From NCBI GenBank assembly GCA_030148505.1, contig JASBTI010000018.1:1-37432 (forward strand): a stretch of DNA of 37,432 nucleotides. The letters run 5' to 3'. This stretch comes from Rhodanobacter sp. GTDB taxonomy: Bacteria > Pseudomonadota > Gammaproteobacteria > Xanthomonadales > Rhodanobacteraceae. Numbering within the stretch: position 1 is the first letter of the stretch; the number at the start of each line of letters is the position of its first letter. Below are positions 27,170-36,175 of this stretch, piece after piece. The position numbers and the translations under genes are program-made. The notes under the pieces are model-generated. The model had not been told where the DNA came from. It saw only the letters and a list, made by a program, of their open reading frames with translations, and did not search any database.

Positions 27170-27856
27170 CTAAAACTCCAAGTCCTGCGCCGCACATAGG
27201 TAGTCGACCAGTGGCGCCACCTGTTTGAAGGTCGCAACAATCCATGTCATCAGCTGCTCGGAGCAGGCCAGATCTTCGCTGAAACTCGCGGAGGCAACAA
27301 AGTCCTTGCGCTTGAGGTCGTCGATCAATGCATGCGAGGAGTCATAACCGCGCGGCGGTCTAAGCAGCGATTCGCCACCCAATTGCAGGTGCTCACGAAA
27401 CGGCTTGCTGCGAGTGGCGCGTTTCCAGGCGACCGGATTGTCGACGAGAAAGCCCCGGATATTTTTCAGCGCATCGGGTTCTGGGTGCCACATGCCCCCA
27501 CCGGCGAAGCAATTGCCTGGCTGGACATGCATATAGAACACCGGCGCCTGGATTTCGCGATGACGTTCGTGCGGGAAGCGTGCGCCCTGCCACGGCTTGT
27601 AGGGAAGCTTATTGTTGGAGAAGCGAGTATCACGAAAGATGCGAAACAGCGAACCACCGGTCTTCCGTGTGTCGGCCAGATAGTGCGGACTGATCTTCTG
27701 CAGCGGCGTCTGCAGGTCGCCTATCAGCTGCAGGAAGGGCTCACGTACGTGTCGCTCGTAGTCATTCCGGTTGGCATGAAACCATTCGCGACTGTTGTTG
27801 CGATCGAGCGCACGAAGAAAGCGAAAGGTGGCGGGGGTGAAACAGGGTTTGGACAT
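27170..27856 (-). CDS. DUF2461 domain-containing protein
   Basis: A 228-residue cytosolic protein of the DUF2461 family, whose function is unknown. Family blocks are FTPATFRFLRALDRNNSREWFHANR near the start, GGSLFRIFRDTRFSNNKLPYKPWQGARFPHE in the middle, and PVFYMHVQPGNCFAGGGMWHPEPDALKNIR after it. It ends with a helical C-terminus. The start MSKPCFTPATF at 27856 matches the family; the extra upstream codons to 27925 do not. It follows exonuclease I on the same strand after 81 bases, so co-transcription is possible. Confidence 0.92.
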   Translation of the reverse strand: MSKPCFTPATFRFLRALDRNNSREWFHANRNDYERHVREPFLQLIGDLQTPLQKISPHYLADTRKTGGSLFRIFRDTRFSNNKLPYKPWQGARFPHERHREIQAPVFYMHVQPGNCFAGGGMWHPEPDALKNIRGFLVDNPVAWKRATRSKPFREHLQLGGESLLRPPRGYDSSHALIDDLKRKDFVASASFSEDLACSEQLMTWIVATFKQVAPLVDYLCAAQDLEF

Positions 27857-27937
27857 GATCGGGGTCAGCTTGAGTGAAAGGGATGGTTCGGTTTTCGCAT
27901 ACGCATGGTGCGAGTGTCGCTGCACAGGCTGCTTGTC

Positions 27938-29392
27938 TTATGTGGTGATTGGCCAGTCGACGCCGAGAGCGAGCTCCTCGCCCCAGGCCTGCAGCTGGTC
28001 GAGCAGCGGCAACTTGTCCTGTACCCGGGGATCGGCCCGCAGTTCAAGCAGGCGGGCGAAGTACTCATCGAGGGTGAGGCCGGTCAGCAGTGTGGGATGC
28101 GTCAGCCGCGCTTTGCGAAAAGCGTCCCAGCGACGCTGTTCGTCGGGATCCAGCGTTTCGGGCCAGTTGCGGGCACGGTAGCGGAACAGCAGATCCGCAT
28201 AGCGGGGATCATGGAACTCAAACGTACTTGTGCCGAGCTGAGCCGGTGGTGTGCCGCGTACTCGCGCCAGCAGCGGTTTGTCGGCATCGGGGAGAAATCC
28301 TCCGCCGTACAACGCCAACTCGGGGTCTGCCGGTGGCGGCAGCTCGGCGGCACGCTGGAATACCCGACGCAACTTTTCGCCCAGCCCGTCGACAGCCTGC
28401 AGCATGTCGCGATGGGCCAGGCAGCTTTGTACATCCAGCCCAAGGCGCTGGGTGTCGGTGCCACGCAAGGTCGACAACGGCGCCAGTGCCGGCGCACGAT
28501 TCGTCCGCACGGTACGCAAGGGAATGCGTTCCACCCCCTCGGGCAGGTCGGCGCGTGCAGTGAAGATGCGGTCGGCAATCTCGTCTTCATCCAGCGCCAG
28601 CCATTCGGTGGGGTCGGTTGCCAGGTCGTAGACGATGACTTCACCGCTGCGACTCGGGTGCAGCGCAAGCGGAGCGATTACCGCAAGGCAGTGCCGGCTG
28701 GCGGGGTAACGTGATGACACGTGCACCACGGGCGTCATGTGGATAACGTCGAGCAGCTCGAATGCTTTTTGCTTGCGTCGCAGGTTGTAGTACCACTGCC
28801 ATAGCCGTGGCTGGCGTACGCGGATGAGGCGCGCCAGATCGATCAGCGCGTGAACGTCCGACAAGGCATCATGCGCCCGCTCCTGGGTGAGCTGGTTGGC
28901 CTGGGCAAGGTGCTCCAGCTTGAAGCTGGGTGAGCCGTCTTCGCGCCTGGGCCAATGGATGCCCTCCGGTCGCAGTGCTTGGCATAGGCGAACCAGGTCG
29001 ATCAGGTCCCAGCGGGAGTTGCCGTTTTGCCACTCGCGACCGTAGGGCTCGAAAAAGTTGCGGTACAGCATCTGCCGGGTGAACTCGTCGTCGAAGCGCA
29101 AGGAGTTGTAACCGACTCCGCAGGTGCCTGGTGCCGCCAGCTGTTCATGCACGCGGGCGGCAAATTCTGCCTCGTTGATGCCTTCGCGCTCGGCCAGTTG
29201 CGGGGTGATGCCGGTGATCAGGCAGGCATCGGGGTGCGGAGGCATTTCCCGTGGCGGCTTGCCGTAGAACATCACTGGCTCGCCGATGATTTCCAGTTCC
29301 GCGGTGGTGCGAATACCCGCAAACTGTACCGCCCGGTCGCGCTGCGGGTCCGCGCCGAAGGTCTCGTAGTCGTGCCAGAAGAAGGTCTGCAT
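27938..29392 (-). CDS. sbcB: Exodeoxyribonuclease I
   Basis: Single-strand-specific 3'-5' DNA exonuclease used in recombination and mismatch repair, 484 residues, the normal length. The DEDDh catalytic domain begins at once: HDYETFGADP gives Asp8 and Glu10, followed by RDRAVQFAGIRT. The middle Asp is in NSLRFDDEFTRQMLYRNFF, and the closing His/Asp are in RAHDALSDVHALIDLARLI. The C-terminal SH3-like and helical ExoI domains follow (FRYRARNWPETL, RLTHPTLLTGLTLDEYFARL). It is divergent from orn with 91 bases between the starts, placing two DEDD-type exonucleases back to back. Confidence 0.96.
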   Translation of the reverse strand: MQTFFWHDYETFGADPQRDRAVQFAGIRTTAELEIIGEPVMFYGKPPREMPPHPDACLITGITPQLAEREGINEAEFAARVHEQLAAPGTCGVGYNSLRFDDEFTRQMLYRNFFEPYGREWQNGNSRWDLIDLVRLCQALRPEGIHWPRREDGSPSFKLEHLAQANQLTQERAHDALSDVHALIDLARLIRVRQPRLWQWYYNLRRKQKAFELLDVIHMTPVVHVSSRYPASRHCLAVIAPLALHPSRSGEVIVYDLATDPTEWLALDEDEIADRIFTARADLPEGVERIPLRTVRTNRAPALAPLSTLRGTDTQRLGLDVQSCLAHRDMLQAVDGLGEKLRRVFQRAAELPPPADPELALYGGGFLPDADKPLLARVRGTPPAQLGTSTFEFHDPRYADLLFRYRARNWPETLDPDEQRRWDAFRKARLTHPTLLTGLTLDEYFARLLELRADPRVQDKLPLLDQLQAWGEELALGVDWPITT

Positions 29393-29483
29393 GCTCTAGC
29401 CGGGAGAGGAAATCTGGTTGATCATCGCATGCTCAAAAGGCAATGCGGCAACACTGGTAAACTGGCCTGCCGAAGGAGCGCTC

Positions 29484-30050
29484 ATGAGCCAAGCCAACGA
29501 AGAAAACCTGATCTGGATCGATCTGGAGATGACCGGCCTCGATACTGACAACGACTCGATCCTCGAGATCGCCACGGTGGTCACCGACAAGCATCTGAAT
29601 GTATTGGCTGAAGGTCCGGTATTCGCGATTCGCCACGAAATCGACCGACTGGAGGCCATGGACAGCTGGAACAGCAATCAGCACCACAAGTCCGGTTTGT
29701 GGCGGCAAGTGCTGATATCCGGTACCGATCACGAGATGGCTGAGCTGGCCACGGTCGATTTTTTGAGGGCGTGGGTTCCGCCGGGGAAGTCGCCGATGTG
29801 CGGCAATTCGATCTGCCAGGATCGGCGCTTCATGCACCGTCAGATGCCACGGCTGGAGCGCTACTTCCACTATCGCAATCTGGACGTCTCGACGCTCAAG
29901 GAGCTGGCCCGGCGCTGGGCACCGAATGTCGCCAAGAGTTTCGGCAAGGAGTCGGCCCACACGGCGCTATCCGACATCCGCGACTCCATCGATGAGTTGC
30001 GTCACTACCGCCGCTACATGGGTGAGTTGGGTGGCCTGGCCGAGGCGTGA
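29484..30050 (+). CDS. orn: Oligoribonuclease
   Basis: Essential 3'-5' exoribonuclease degrading 2-5 nt RNA and linear di-GMP (pGpG), 188 residues. DEDDh motifs are [14 protein letters not shown] (Asp13, Glu15), [17 protein letters not shown] with the second Asp, and [20 protein letters not shown] with the closing His and Asp. The start at 29484 has AAGGAG upstream, and the open frame to 29418 is not family-like. It is followed after 54 bases by folP in the same direction. Confidence 0.96.
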   Translation: MSQANEENLIWIDLEMTGLDTDNDSILEIATVVTDKHLNVLAEGPVFAIRHEIDRLEAMDSWNSNQHHKSGLWRQVLISGTDHEMAELATVDFLRAWVPPGKSPMCGNSICQDRRFMHRQMPRLERYFHYRNLDVSTLKELARRWAPNVAKSFGKESAHTALSDIRDSIDELRHYRRYMGELGGLAEA

Positions 30051-30104
30051 TACGGGTGGCAGGTCGACGACTTGCCGAAATGTTGCCGCAGGGAGGTATT
30101 GAAA

Positions 30105-31013
30105 ATGTCGATCGATCTGATGGCGCCGGTGCTGGATTGTGCAGGACGTCTGCTTCGGCTTGATCGTCCGCGCGTGATTGGTATTCTCAACCTCACCCCG
30201 GATTCATTTTCCGCCGATGGCCATCACCATACGGTGGATGAGGCGGTGGCACACGGCTTGCGGATGGTGGAGGAGGGCGCCGACATGCTGGATGTCGGCG
30301 GCGAGTCGACCCGGCCCGGCGCCGACGACGTGTCTGCTGATGAGGAAATGCGGCGGATACTGCCGGTGATCGAGCAATTGATCGCGCGCACGACGCTGCC
30401 GATCGCCGTCGACACCTCCAAGCCGGAAGTGATGCGTGCGGCAGTGGCTGCCGGCGCCGGCATGATCAACGATGTCTGGGCGTTGCGTCGCGACGGCGCA
30501 TTGGAGGCGGCTGCCGAGCTGGGCGTGCCGGTATGTCTTGTGCATATGCAGGGCGCGCCTGACAGCATGCAGGCCGAACCCCAGTATGAGGATGTAGTGG
30601 CAGAGGTTCACCGTTTTCTCACCGACCGGTTGTTTGCCTGCGAGCTGGTCGGTATCGACAAGCGTCAGATCGTGCTGGATCCGGGTTTCGGTTTCGGCAA
30701 GACGCTTGAACACAATCTGGCGCTGCTGGCTGCGCTGGATCGTTTCAGCAACCTCGGTAGCGGCGTCTATGCCGGTTTGTCGCGCAAGTCGATGATCGGC
30801 ACTCTGACCGGCAAGTCGGTGCCGGCTGAGCGGGTCGCCGGCTCAGCTGCTGCTGCGCTGATCGCGGTGCAGCGCGGGGCGCGCATGATTCGCGTTCACG
30901 ATGTCGCAGCGACCGCCGACGCGCTTGCGGTATGGCGTGCGATTCATGCGCTGGACAGCGTGCCGAAGCGTAAGGCCGGGCCAGTGACGCCACGTTGGCC
31001 CGACGACGACTGA
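30105..31013 (+). CDS. folP: Dihydropteroate synthase
   Basis: Folate-pathway enzyme joining 6-hydroxymethyl-dihydropterin pyrophosphate with p-aminobenzoate, and the sulfonamide target; 302 residues. Signatures are IGILNLTPDSFSADG, ADMLDVGGESTRPGA, IAVDTSKPEVM, INDVWALR, VLDPGFGFGKT and YAGLSRKSMIG, all in order on a TIM barrel. The start at 30105 is fixed by an AGGGAGG ribosome site 8 bases upstream. The common bacterial order folP-glmM is kept, with glmM starting 77 bases later. Confidence 0.96.
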   Translation: MSIDLMAPVLDCAGRLLRLDRPRVIGILNLTPDSFSADGHHHTVDEAVAHGLRMVEEGADMLDVGGESTRPGADDVSADEEMRRILPVIEQLIARTTLPIAVDTSKPEVMRAAVAAGAGMINDVWALRRDGALEAAAELGVPVCLVHMQGAPDSMQAEPQYEDVVAEVHRFLTDRLFACELVGIDKRQIVLDPGFGFGKTLEHNLALLAALDRFSNLGSGVYAGLSRKSMIGTLTGKSVPAERVAGSAAAALIAVQRGARMIRVHDVAATADALAVWRAIHALDSVPKRKAGPVTPRWPDDD

Positions 31014-31090
31014 AAGCCTCACCAGCGGTGATCCGGGGCGGCGCCGGGTTGCGATACAGCGATTAATTTTCGGGACGGCAGGACACCACG

Positions 31091-32440
31091 ATGCAACGCA
31101 AATATTTCGGTACCGACGGTATCCGCGGCATGGTCGGAAAATGGCCGATAAGCGCCGACTTCATGCTGCGCCTTGGGCGCGCCGTCGGAGCCGTGCTGGT
31201 CCGCGAAACCGGGCGCAAGCCGCTGGTGCTGATCGGCAAAGACACCCGGGTGTCCGGTTACATGTTTGAGTCGGCATTGGAGGCAGGTCTGGTTGCGGCA
31301 GGAGCGGACGTGGGGCTGCTCGGCCCGATGCCGACGCCCGCGGTAGCGTTTCTGACCCGCTCGCTGCGCGCGGCGTCGGGTATCGTCATCAGCGCGTCGC
31401 ACAATCCGCATCACGACAACGGCATCAAGTTTTTTTCCGCCCAGGGTGAAAAGCTCTCGGATGAAATCGAGCTGGCTATCGAGCAGGAGCTGGATGCCGA
31501 CTTTGTTACGGTGCCATCCGAGCAACTCGGCAAGGCCACCCGCATCGACGATGCGGTGGCGCGCTATGCCGAGTTTTGCAAGGCGACCGTGGCGAAGGAT
31601 TTCAGCTTGCGTGGACTCAAGCTGGTCCTCGATTGTGCCAACGGTGCGACCTACCAGGTTGCGCCCAAGGTGTTTGCCGAATTGGGTGGCGAGGTAAGCG
31701 CCATCGGCGACAAACCCGATGGGTTCAACATCAATCGCGACGTCGGGTCTACCCATCCCCGGGCTCTGCAGGACGCGGTGTTGGCCCAGGGGGCGGACAT
31801 CGGTATCGCATTCGACGGTGATGGTGACCGTGTGCTGCTGGTCGATAGCCGTGGCGGATTGGCCGATGGCGACGACATTCTCTATGTGCTGGCCTGCCGA
31901 CTCCACGCTCAGGGCGACATGAAGGGGCCGGTGGTTGGCACCTTGATGAGCAATTTCGGTCTTGAGCAGGCGCTGGCCGAGATCGGCGTAGGCTTGATTC
32001 GCGCCAATGTAGGCGACCGCTTCGTGTTACAGCAGCTCAAGGAGCATGGGGGCGTGCTGGGTGGCGAAACCTCGGGGCATATCCTGTGTCTGGATCGGGC
32101 CACGACCGGTGACGGTATCGTGGCGGCGCTCGCCGTACTGGAGGCGCTTGGCCTGACCGGAAAAGATCTGCTGGCGGCACGGCAGGGCTTGCACAAAATG
32201 CCGCAAGTGATGCTCAACGTGCGTGTGGAAAGTGCGCGCGACGTACTGGATGCGCCGGCGGTGAAGGCCGCCCTGGCTGAGGCTCAGGCGGCGATCAAGG
32301 GGCGAGGCAGGGTATTCCTGCGTGCCTCGGGCACCGAGCCGCTGATCCGGGTAACCGTCGAAGCCGCCGACGCGGCGGAAGTGCAGCAGATGGCCAGTCG
32401 GCTGGCCGAGGTCGTAAGATCGTCCGCATTGCGCTCGTGA
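31091..32440 (+). CDS. glmM: Phosphoglucosamine mutase
   Basis: Converts glucosamine-6-phosphate to glucosamine-1-phosphate for UDP-GlcNAc, hence for peptidoglycan and LPS; 449 residues. It shows [10 protein letters not shown] at the N-terminus, the phosphoserine loop [16 protein letters not shown] with catalytic Ser103, the metal loop [14 protein letters not shown], the sugar-binding GGETSGHI, and the phosphate-binding loop [16 protein letters not shown] near the C-terminus. All four alpha-D-phosphohexomutase domains are intact. Confidence 0.97.
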   Translation: MQRKYFGTDGIRGMVGKWPISADFMLRLGRAVGAVLVRETGRKPLVLIGKDTRVSGYMFESALEAGLVAAGADVGLLGPMPTPAVAFLTRSLRAASGIVISASHNPHHDNGIKFFSAQGEKLSDEIELAIEQELDADFVTVPSEQLGKATRIDDAVARYAEFCKATVAKDFSLRGLKLVLDCANGATYQVAPKVFAELGGEVSAIGDKPDGFNINRDVGSTHPRALQDAVLAQGADIGIAFDGDGDRVLLVDSRGGLADGDDILYVLACRLHAQGDMKGPVVGTLMSNFGLEQALAEIGVGLIRANVGDRFVLQQLKEHGGVLGGETSGHILCLDRATTGDGIVAALAVLEALGLTGKDLLAARQGLHKMPQVMLNVRVESARDVLDAPAVKAALAEAQAAIKGRGRVFLRASGTEPLIRVTVEAADAAEVQQMASRLAEVVRSSALRS

Positions 32441-32542
32441 GCCTGCCGCAGCCTTGATCTTGCCAGGTCGCCATGGAACGGCCCGACGTGCTCCGCCCCT
32501 GCGGTGGCCGAGGAATGGGACCGCACGCCAACTGGACTTGTC

Positions 32543-33475
32543 ATGAAAAACGTTCCGACGCTCGACATTCGCCGCTACGACACGGATCGCCCGGCTTTCG
32601 TGGCCGAGATCGGTGCGGCTTATCGCGAATTTGGCTTTTGCTGCATCAGCGGTCACGGCATCGCGCGGGAGCTTATCGACGGTTCCTATGAGGCATTCCG
32701 ACGCTTTTTCGCGCTGCCGGACGCGATCAAGATGAAGTATCACGTCCCGGGCAGCGGCGGCGCGCGGGGCTATACACCGTTCAAGGTGGAGACCGCCAAG
32801 GACAGCCAGTTCGCCGATTTGAAAGAGTTCTGGCACATCGGTCGCGAGATACCGCGTGACTCGAAGTTCGCCGCGTTGATGCCACCGAACCTGTGGCCCG
32901 GTGAGGTGCCGGCATTCCAGCACTATGGCTATGGCTTGTATCAGGCGCTGGATCAGCTGGGCACGCGCGTGTTGCGTGCGCTGGCCTTGCACCTTGATCT
33001 TCCCGAAAACTTCTTTGAGGACAAGACGGACCAGGGCAACTCGATTCTGCGGCCGATCCACTATCCGCCGATCACGGCGGACGGTGTGCCCAACGTGCGG
33101 GCCGGGGCTCACGAAGATATTAATTTCATCACCTTGCTGGTCGGTGCCAGTGCCGAGGGGCTGGAGGTGCGAAGTGATGGCAACTGGTTGCCGATTACCA
33201 CCGAGGGCGACGCGATCGTGGTGAATATCGGCGACATGCTGCAGCGTCTCAGCAATCACGTCTATCCGTCCACCACGCATCGGGTCGTCAATCCGCAGAA
33301 CGAGAATGCACGCAAACCGCGCTATTCCGTGCCGTTTTTTCTGCATCCCAATCCCGACGTGGTGCTTGATCCGGTGCCCGAGTGCATCACGCCGGACAAT
33401 CCGTGTCGCTATCCGACGTCGATCACCTCCCACGACTACCTGCTGCAGCGACTGCGTGAGATCAAGCTGATATAA
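32543..33475 (+). CDS. 2-oxoglutarate/Fe(II)-dependent oxygenase, isopenicillin N synthase-like
   Basis: Non-haem iron oxygenase, 310 residues. The DIOX_N half starts NVPTLDIRRYDTDRP with GFCCISGHGI. The jelly-roll half carries the 2-His-1-carboxylate triad His190 and Asp192 (AHEDINFITLL) and His246 (STTHRVVNP), plus the 2-oxoglutarate-binding Arg260-x-Ser262 (KPRYSVPFF). This layout is that of plant-type/isopenicillin-N-synthase-like dioxygenases, common in proteobacteria with mostly unknown substrates. The ATG at 32543 (MKNVPTLD) is preferred over the frame opening at 32504. It sits between glmM and tpiA, which are often adjacent in other gammaproteobacteria. Confidence 0.92.
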   Translation: MKNVPTLDIRRYDTDRPAFVAEIGAAYREFGFCCISGHGIARELIDGSYEAFRRFFALPDAIKMKYHVPGSGGARGYTPFKVETAKDSQFADLKEFWHIGREIPRDSKFAALMPPNLWPGEVPAFQHYGYGLYQALDQLGTRVLRALALHLDLPENFFEDKTDQGNSILRPIHYPPITADGVPNVRAGAHEDINFITLLVGASAEGLEVRSDGNWLPITTEGDAIVVNIGDMLQRLSNHVYPSTTHRVVNPQNENARKPRYSVPFFLHPNPDVVLDPVPECITPDNPCRYPTSITSHDYLLQRLREIKLI

Positions 33476-33529
33476 ACCCTGCCCATGGCATGCTGGGCGA
33501 CGCGACGCGCCCGAATTTCCCATGCGGCA

Positions 33530-34339
33530 CTACAGCTTGGTGTTTCGATAGCGTTTGGCCTGCCGCGCCGAAAGCGCCAGCGCCAGGCGATCGGGCATCA
33601 GCTGTATGACGGCCTTGATGGTGCGGTTGACCCGCCCCGGCACGTGCATCGCATCGCCCCGTTCCACCGCTGCGATGCCCAGCCGCGCCACCTCATCCGC
33701 ACTCAACCACATGAAGCCAGGCAGCCGGTCCATCTTGTTGCGGGTGCCGGTGACATCATGGAATTCGGACCAGGTGAAGCCGGGGCACAGCGCACATACG
33801 TGCACGCCGGCAGCGCGGTTCTCCAGGGCCAGCGATTGCGAAAAGCGGATCAGGTAAGCCTTCGCGGCGGCATACAGCGTATGCCCGGGCGGTGCGGGTA
33901 CCAGTCCCGCCAGCGAGGCAATATTGAGAATGCGGCCGTAGCCACGCTCGCGCATGCCAGGCAGCAGGCGCCATGCCAGTTCGGTGGGGGCGTTGAGCAG
34001 TACCTGGAGAAATTCGGCGTGGGTAGTCCAGTCGTTTTCTGCAAACGTACCCGGCACACCGTACCCGGCGTTATTGACCAGCCAGTCGATGTGCAGCTTT
34101 CGGTCCGTCAGCGTGTCGCACAGCAAGCGCGGCGTGGCCGGATCGGCGAGGTCGAAAGGCAGCACCGTCACCGCAATCGCGCAGCGTTCGCGCAATTCGG
34201 TGGCCAGTGTCTCCAGCCGATCCGCCCGTCGGGCGGTCAACACCAGGTCGTGTCCCTGATCCGCCAGGCGCTGACAGAAGGCGCGACCAATGCCGGACGA
34301 GGCGCCGGTGATCAGGCTGCACGGGCGAAATGTTGACAT
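33530..34339 (-). CDS. SDR-family oxidoreductase
   Basis: Classical short-chain dehydrogenase, 269 residues. The cofactor motif TGASSGIGRA covers residues 11-20, NNAG lies at 89-92, and the catalytic Ser142, Tyr156 and Lys160 (YAAAK) are present. ARRADRL after the second strand suggests NADP preference by the Arg pair. The C-terminal PGFTWSEFHDVTGTRNKMDRLPGFMW region resembles the DltE/YqjQ-like fatty-acyl or ketone reductases, but the substrate is not predictable. It is the only minus-strand gene in the orn-secG block, convergent with the 2OG oxygenase and divergent from tpiA. Confidence 0.92.
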   Translation of the reverse strand: MSTFRPCSLITGASSGIGRAFCQRLADQGHDLVLTARRADRLETLATELRERCAIAVTVLPFDLADPATPRLLCDTLTDRKLHIDWLVNNAGYGVPGTFAENDWTTHAEFLQVLLNAPTELAWRLLPGMRERGYGRILNIASLAGLVPAPPGHTLYAAAKAYLIRFSQSLALENRAAGVHVCALCPGFTWSEFHDVTGTRNKMDRLPGFMWLSADEVARLGIAAVERGDAMHVPGRVNRTIKAVIQLMPDRLALALSARQAKRYRNTKL

Positions 34340-34476
34340 CGGGAACGTCCTTGAGTTTGGCGAAAGTGCCTATTCTGGCAGCCGAAGGGGCCGCTAGGGC
34401 AGCGGTACACATCCCTTGTTTGCCGATCCCCGGGACCGTCAGTAAGCTGTCCCTCCGATAGCCACGGAAGCTGACC

Positions 34477-35226
34477 ATGCGCAAAAAACTCGTCGCCGGC
34501 AACTGGAAAATGCATGGCAGCCGCTCCATGGCCCAGGCGTTGATACGGGATTTGATCGCCGCGTATTCCGATACGATCGATATGGTGGTGTTCCCCCCGT
34601 TTCCGTATCTGGCTGAACTGGCGTCAGCATGCGCTGGGTCCGGTATTGCTGTCGGCGCCCAGGACGTGAGTGAACATGTGGGGCAGGGGGCGTATACCGG
34701 CGAGGTGTCAGCCGCGATGCTGGCGGATGTTGGCGCGCAGTGGGTGCTGACCGGGCACTCGGAGCGGCGCCACTATCACGGCGAAAGCAGCCAGCAGGTC
34801 GCTCGCAAGTTCGCCGCTGCGTGGGCCGGTGGACTCACCCCGATCCTGTGTGTGGGCGAAACCCTGGAGCAGCGCGAGGCCGGGGATACCGAAGAAGTCA
34901 TTGAAGAACAATTGCGTGCGGTATTCGATGAGGTGGGTGTCGCCGGCTTCGCTACGGCGGTCATCGCCTACGAGCCGGTCTGGGCCATCGGTACCGGGCG
35001 TACGGCCACACCGGAACAGGCGCAGCAGGTGCACGCGTTCATTCGTAGCCAACTGGAAAAAGAAGATGTTACAATTGCCCGTCTGACCCGACTGCTTTAC
35101 GGCGGTAGTGTCAAAGCGGCCAATGCCGTTGAATTGTTCGCGCAGGCGGACGTGGACGGAGGGTTGATAGGCGGCGCCGCTCTGGTGGCTTCCGACTTCC
35201 TCGAAATCTGCGCTGCGGCGCACTAA
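34477..35226 (+). CDS. tpiA: Triosephosphate isomerase
   Basis: Interconverts dihydroxyacetone phosphate and glyceraldehyde-3-phosphate in glycolysis/gluconeogenesis, 249 residues. Catalytic residues are all visible: Asn9 and Lys11 in AGNWKMHG, His94 in LTGHSERR, and Glu166 in AYEPVWAIGTG. The phosphate-binding LYGGSVKAANA and GGLIGGAAL close the barrel. secG begins 24 bases after the stop, a conserved pairing. Confidence 0.97.
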   Translation: MRKKLVAGNWKMHGSRSMAQALIRDLIAAYSDTIDMVVFPPFPYLAELASACAGSGIAVGAQDVSEHVGQGAYTGEVSAAMLADVGAQWVLTGHSERRHYHGESSQQVARKFAAAWAGGLTPILCVGETLEQREAGDTEEVIEEQLRAVFDEVGVAGFATAVIAYEPVWAIGTGRTATPEQAQQVHAFIRSQLEKEDVTIARLTRLLYGGSVKAANAVELFAQADVDGGLIGGAALVASDFLEICAAAH

Positions 35227-35250
35227 GCGCTACGGGCCCAAAAAGAAATC

Positions 35251-35685
35251 ATGTTCGTCATTTTCAGCGTGTTTTACATCTTGATCGCAGCGGCGATGAT
35301 CGTGCTGATCCTGCTGCAGAACGGCGCCGGTGCCGACGCCGGTTCCGGGTTTGGTGGTGGTGGTTCCGCGACGGTTTTCGGCGCTCGCGGCTCAGCCACG
35401 TTCCTCACCCGCGCGACTGGCGTACTGGCAGCATTGTTCTTTCTGCTCAGTCTCGGCATGGGGATCTACCTCAACAGCAACGGTCAGGTGCACAGCAGTG
35501 GTAGCGACCTGGGCGTCATGGCCGGGATGGTCAAGAAGGCGCCAGCTGAAAAGGCTGCGCCGGCTACGGTGACACCTGCAGCGACGGAAGTGCCCGCTGC
35601 GGCTCCCGCTGCAGCCACCACGGCACCACCGAAGCCGGCCGGTGACGTCCCCGCCGCGACCAAGCAGTCAGGCGCAAAGCACTAA
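35251..35685 (+). CDS. secG: Preprotein translocase subunit SecG
   Basis: Inner-membrane auxiliary subunit of the SecYEG protein-export channel, 144 residues. Two membrane helices (VFYILIAAAMIVLILLQ and GVLAALFFLLSLGMGIYL) flank the conserved GAGADAGSGFGGGGSATVFGARG cytosolic loop. The last 60 residues are an Ala/Pro/Thr-rich low-complexity tail, longer than in E. coli SecG (110 residues) but usual for this order. AAAGAAA lies just before the ATG. tRNA-Leu follows 10 bases after the stop and is probably co-transcribed. Confidence 0.95.
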   Translation: MFVIFSVFYILIAAAMIVLILLQNGAGADAGSGFGGGGSATVFGARGSATFLTRATGVLAALFFLLSLGMGIYLNSNGQVHSSGSDLGVMAGMVKKAPAEKAAPATVTPAATEVPAAAPAAATTAPPKPAGDVPAATKQSGAKH

Positions 35686-35695
35686 GCAAACACCT

Positions 35696-35780
35696 GCCCA
35701 GGTGGCGGAACTGGTAGACGCACTACCTTGAGGTGGTAGCGACGCAAGTCGTAGGGGTTCGAGTCCCCTCTTGGGCACCA
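35696..35780 (+). tRNA. tRNA-Leu (anticodon GAG), CCA encoded
   Basis: The acceptor stem GCCCAGG (35696-35702) pairs with CTTGGGC (35770-35776, one G-U), followed by ACCA with CCA in the gene. The anticodon stem is CTACC/GGTAG around the loop TTGAGGT, placing GAG at 35730-35732. The long variable arm GAC-GCAA-GTC marks a class II tRNA, and the T-arm AGGGG-TTCGAGT-CCCCT is complete. It lies downstream of secG, where many gammaproteobacteria carry tRNA-Leu. Confidence 0.96.
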
Positions 35781-35795
35781 TTACACCGTTTCATG

Positions 35796-35827
35796 ACGTC
35801 CCTCAACGTCCCGAAACACTCTGAAAC
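35796..35827. repeat. Helically phased short direct repeats past tRNA-Leu (possible recombinase arm/attachment site)
   Basis: ACGTCCC occurs at 35796-35802 and again at 35806-35812, exactly 10 bases apart. GAAAC occurs at 35813-35817 and 35823-35827, also 10 bases apart. The cluster begins 15 bases after the tRNA 3' end. Such helically phased repeats next to a tRNA 3' end are what tyrosine integrases of genomic islands use as arm sites. Confidence 0.4.
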
Positions 35828-35849
35828 CCGCATAACAGCGGGTTTTTTT
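35824..35849 (+). terminator. Rho-independent terminator after secG-tRNA-Leu
   Basis: AAACCCGC (35824-35831) pairs with GCGGGTTT (35838-35845) around a 6-nt loop, and the T run continues to 35849. This is a standard stem plus U tract ending the tpiA-secG-tRNA transcript. Confidence 0.88.
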
Positions 35850-36175
35850 GTGTCTGAAGGGTTTCGTGGTCTCATGGGAATGCAGGTTGCCGGGGAGGCG
35901 CATCCGTATGACAGCGATGGCAACGACCAGTAGTTCCCGCACGGCAGATATAGGTACACACTTACATAATCATGGGCATTGGCCATGGCACATTGCATTA
36001 CCGGGGTAGATGTTCACCCGAGCATGCGCGTGATACTGATCGTTCAGCATGTCGGGGGAGTGCTGTAGGCCGAGACCTTCTTCGCTGGCGTATCGTTGGT
36101 TGACATAGCGGTGGACGCAACACCTGGTCCTCGGCAGGTTATCAAGGTGAAAGGATTCACGGAGGGTGGGACGAC

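Larger units (their letters stand above)
35781..36175. other. Intergenic region between tRNA-Leu and the response regulator
   Basis: 395 bases without a gene. The first 50 hold phased short repeats and a terminator (listed separately). The rest, roughly 35850-36100, is visibly less GC-rich than its surroundings. Open frames that read through the tRNA (for example 35733-35933 plus and 35723-35998 minus, with a GTRTPT-type peptide) are the usual spurious products of tRNA sequence. A TTGACA at 36100-36105 has no good -10 at the right distance. Confidence 0.55.

Noticed and set aside
26965..27228. Overlapping plus-strand frames (26965-27228, 26970-27173, 27017-27199), considered as a small phage-related protein
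   Set aside because: Several frames are open at once, ribosome sites are poor, and I could not tie the peptides to a family with confidence.
35723..35998. Minus-strand frame reading through tRNA-Leu, with a GTRTPT-type peptide
   Set aside because: This is the well-known spurious translation of tRNA sequence.
36100..36128. Consensus TTGACA upstream of the response regulator, considered as its promoter
   Set aside because: No acceptable -10 hexamer at 16-18 bases spacing.
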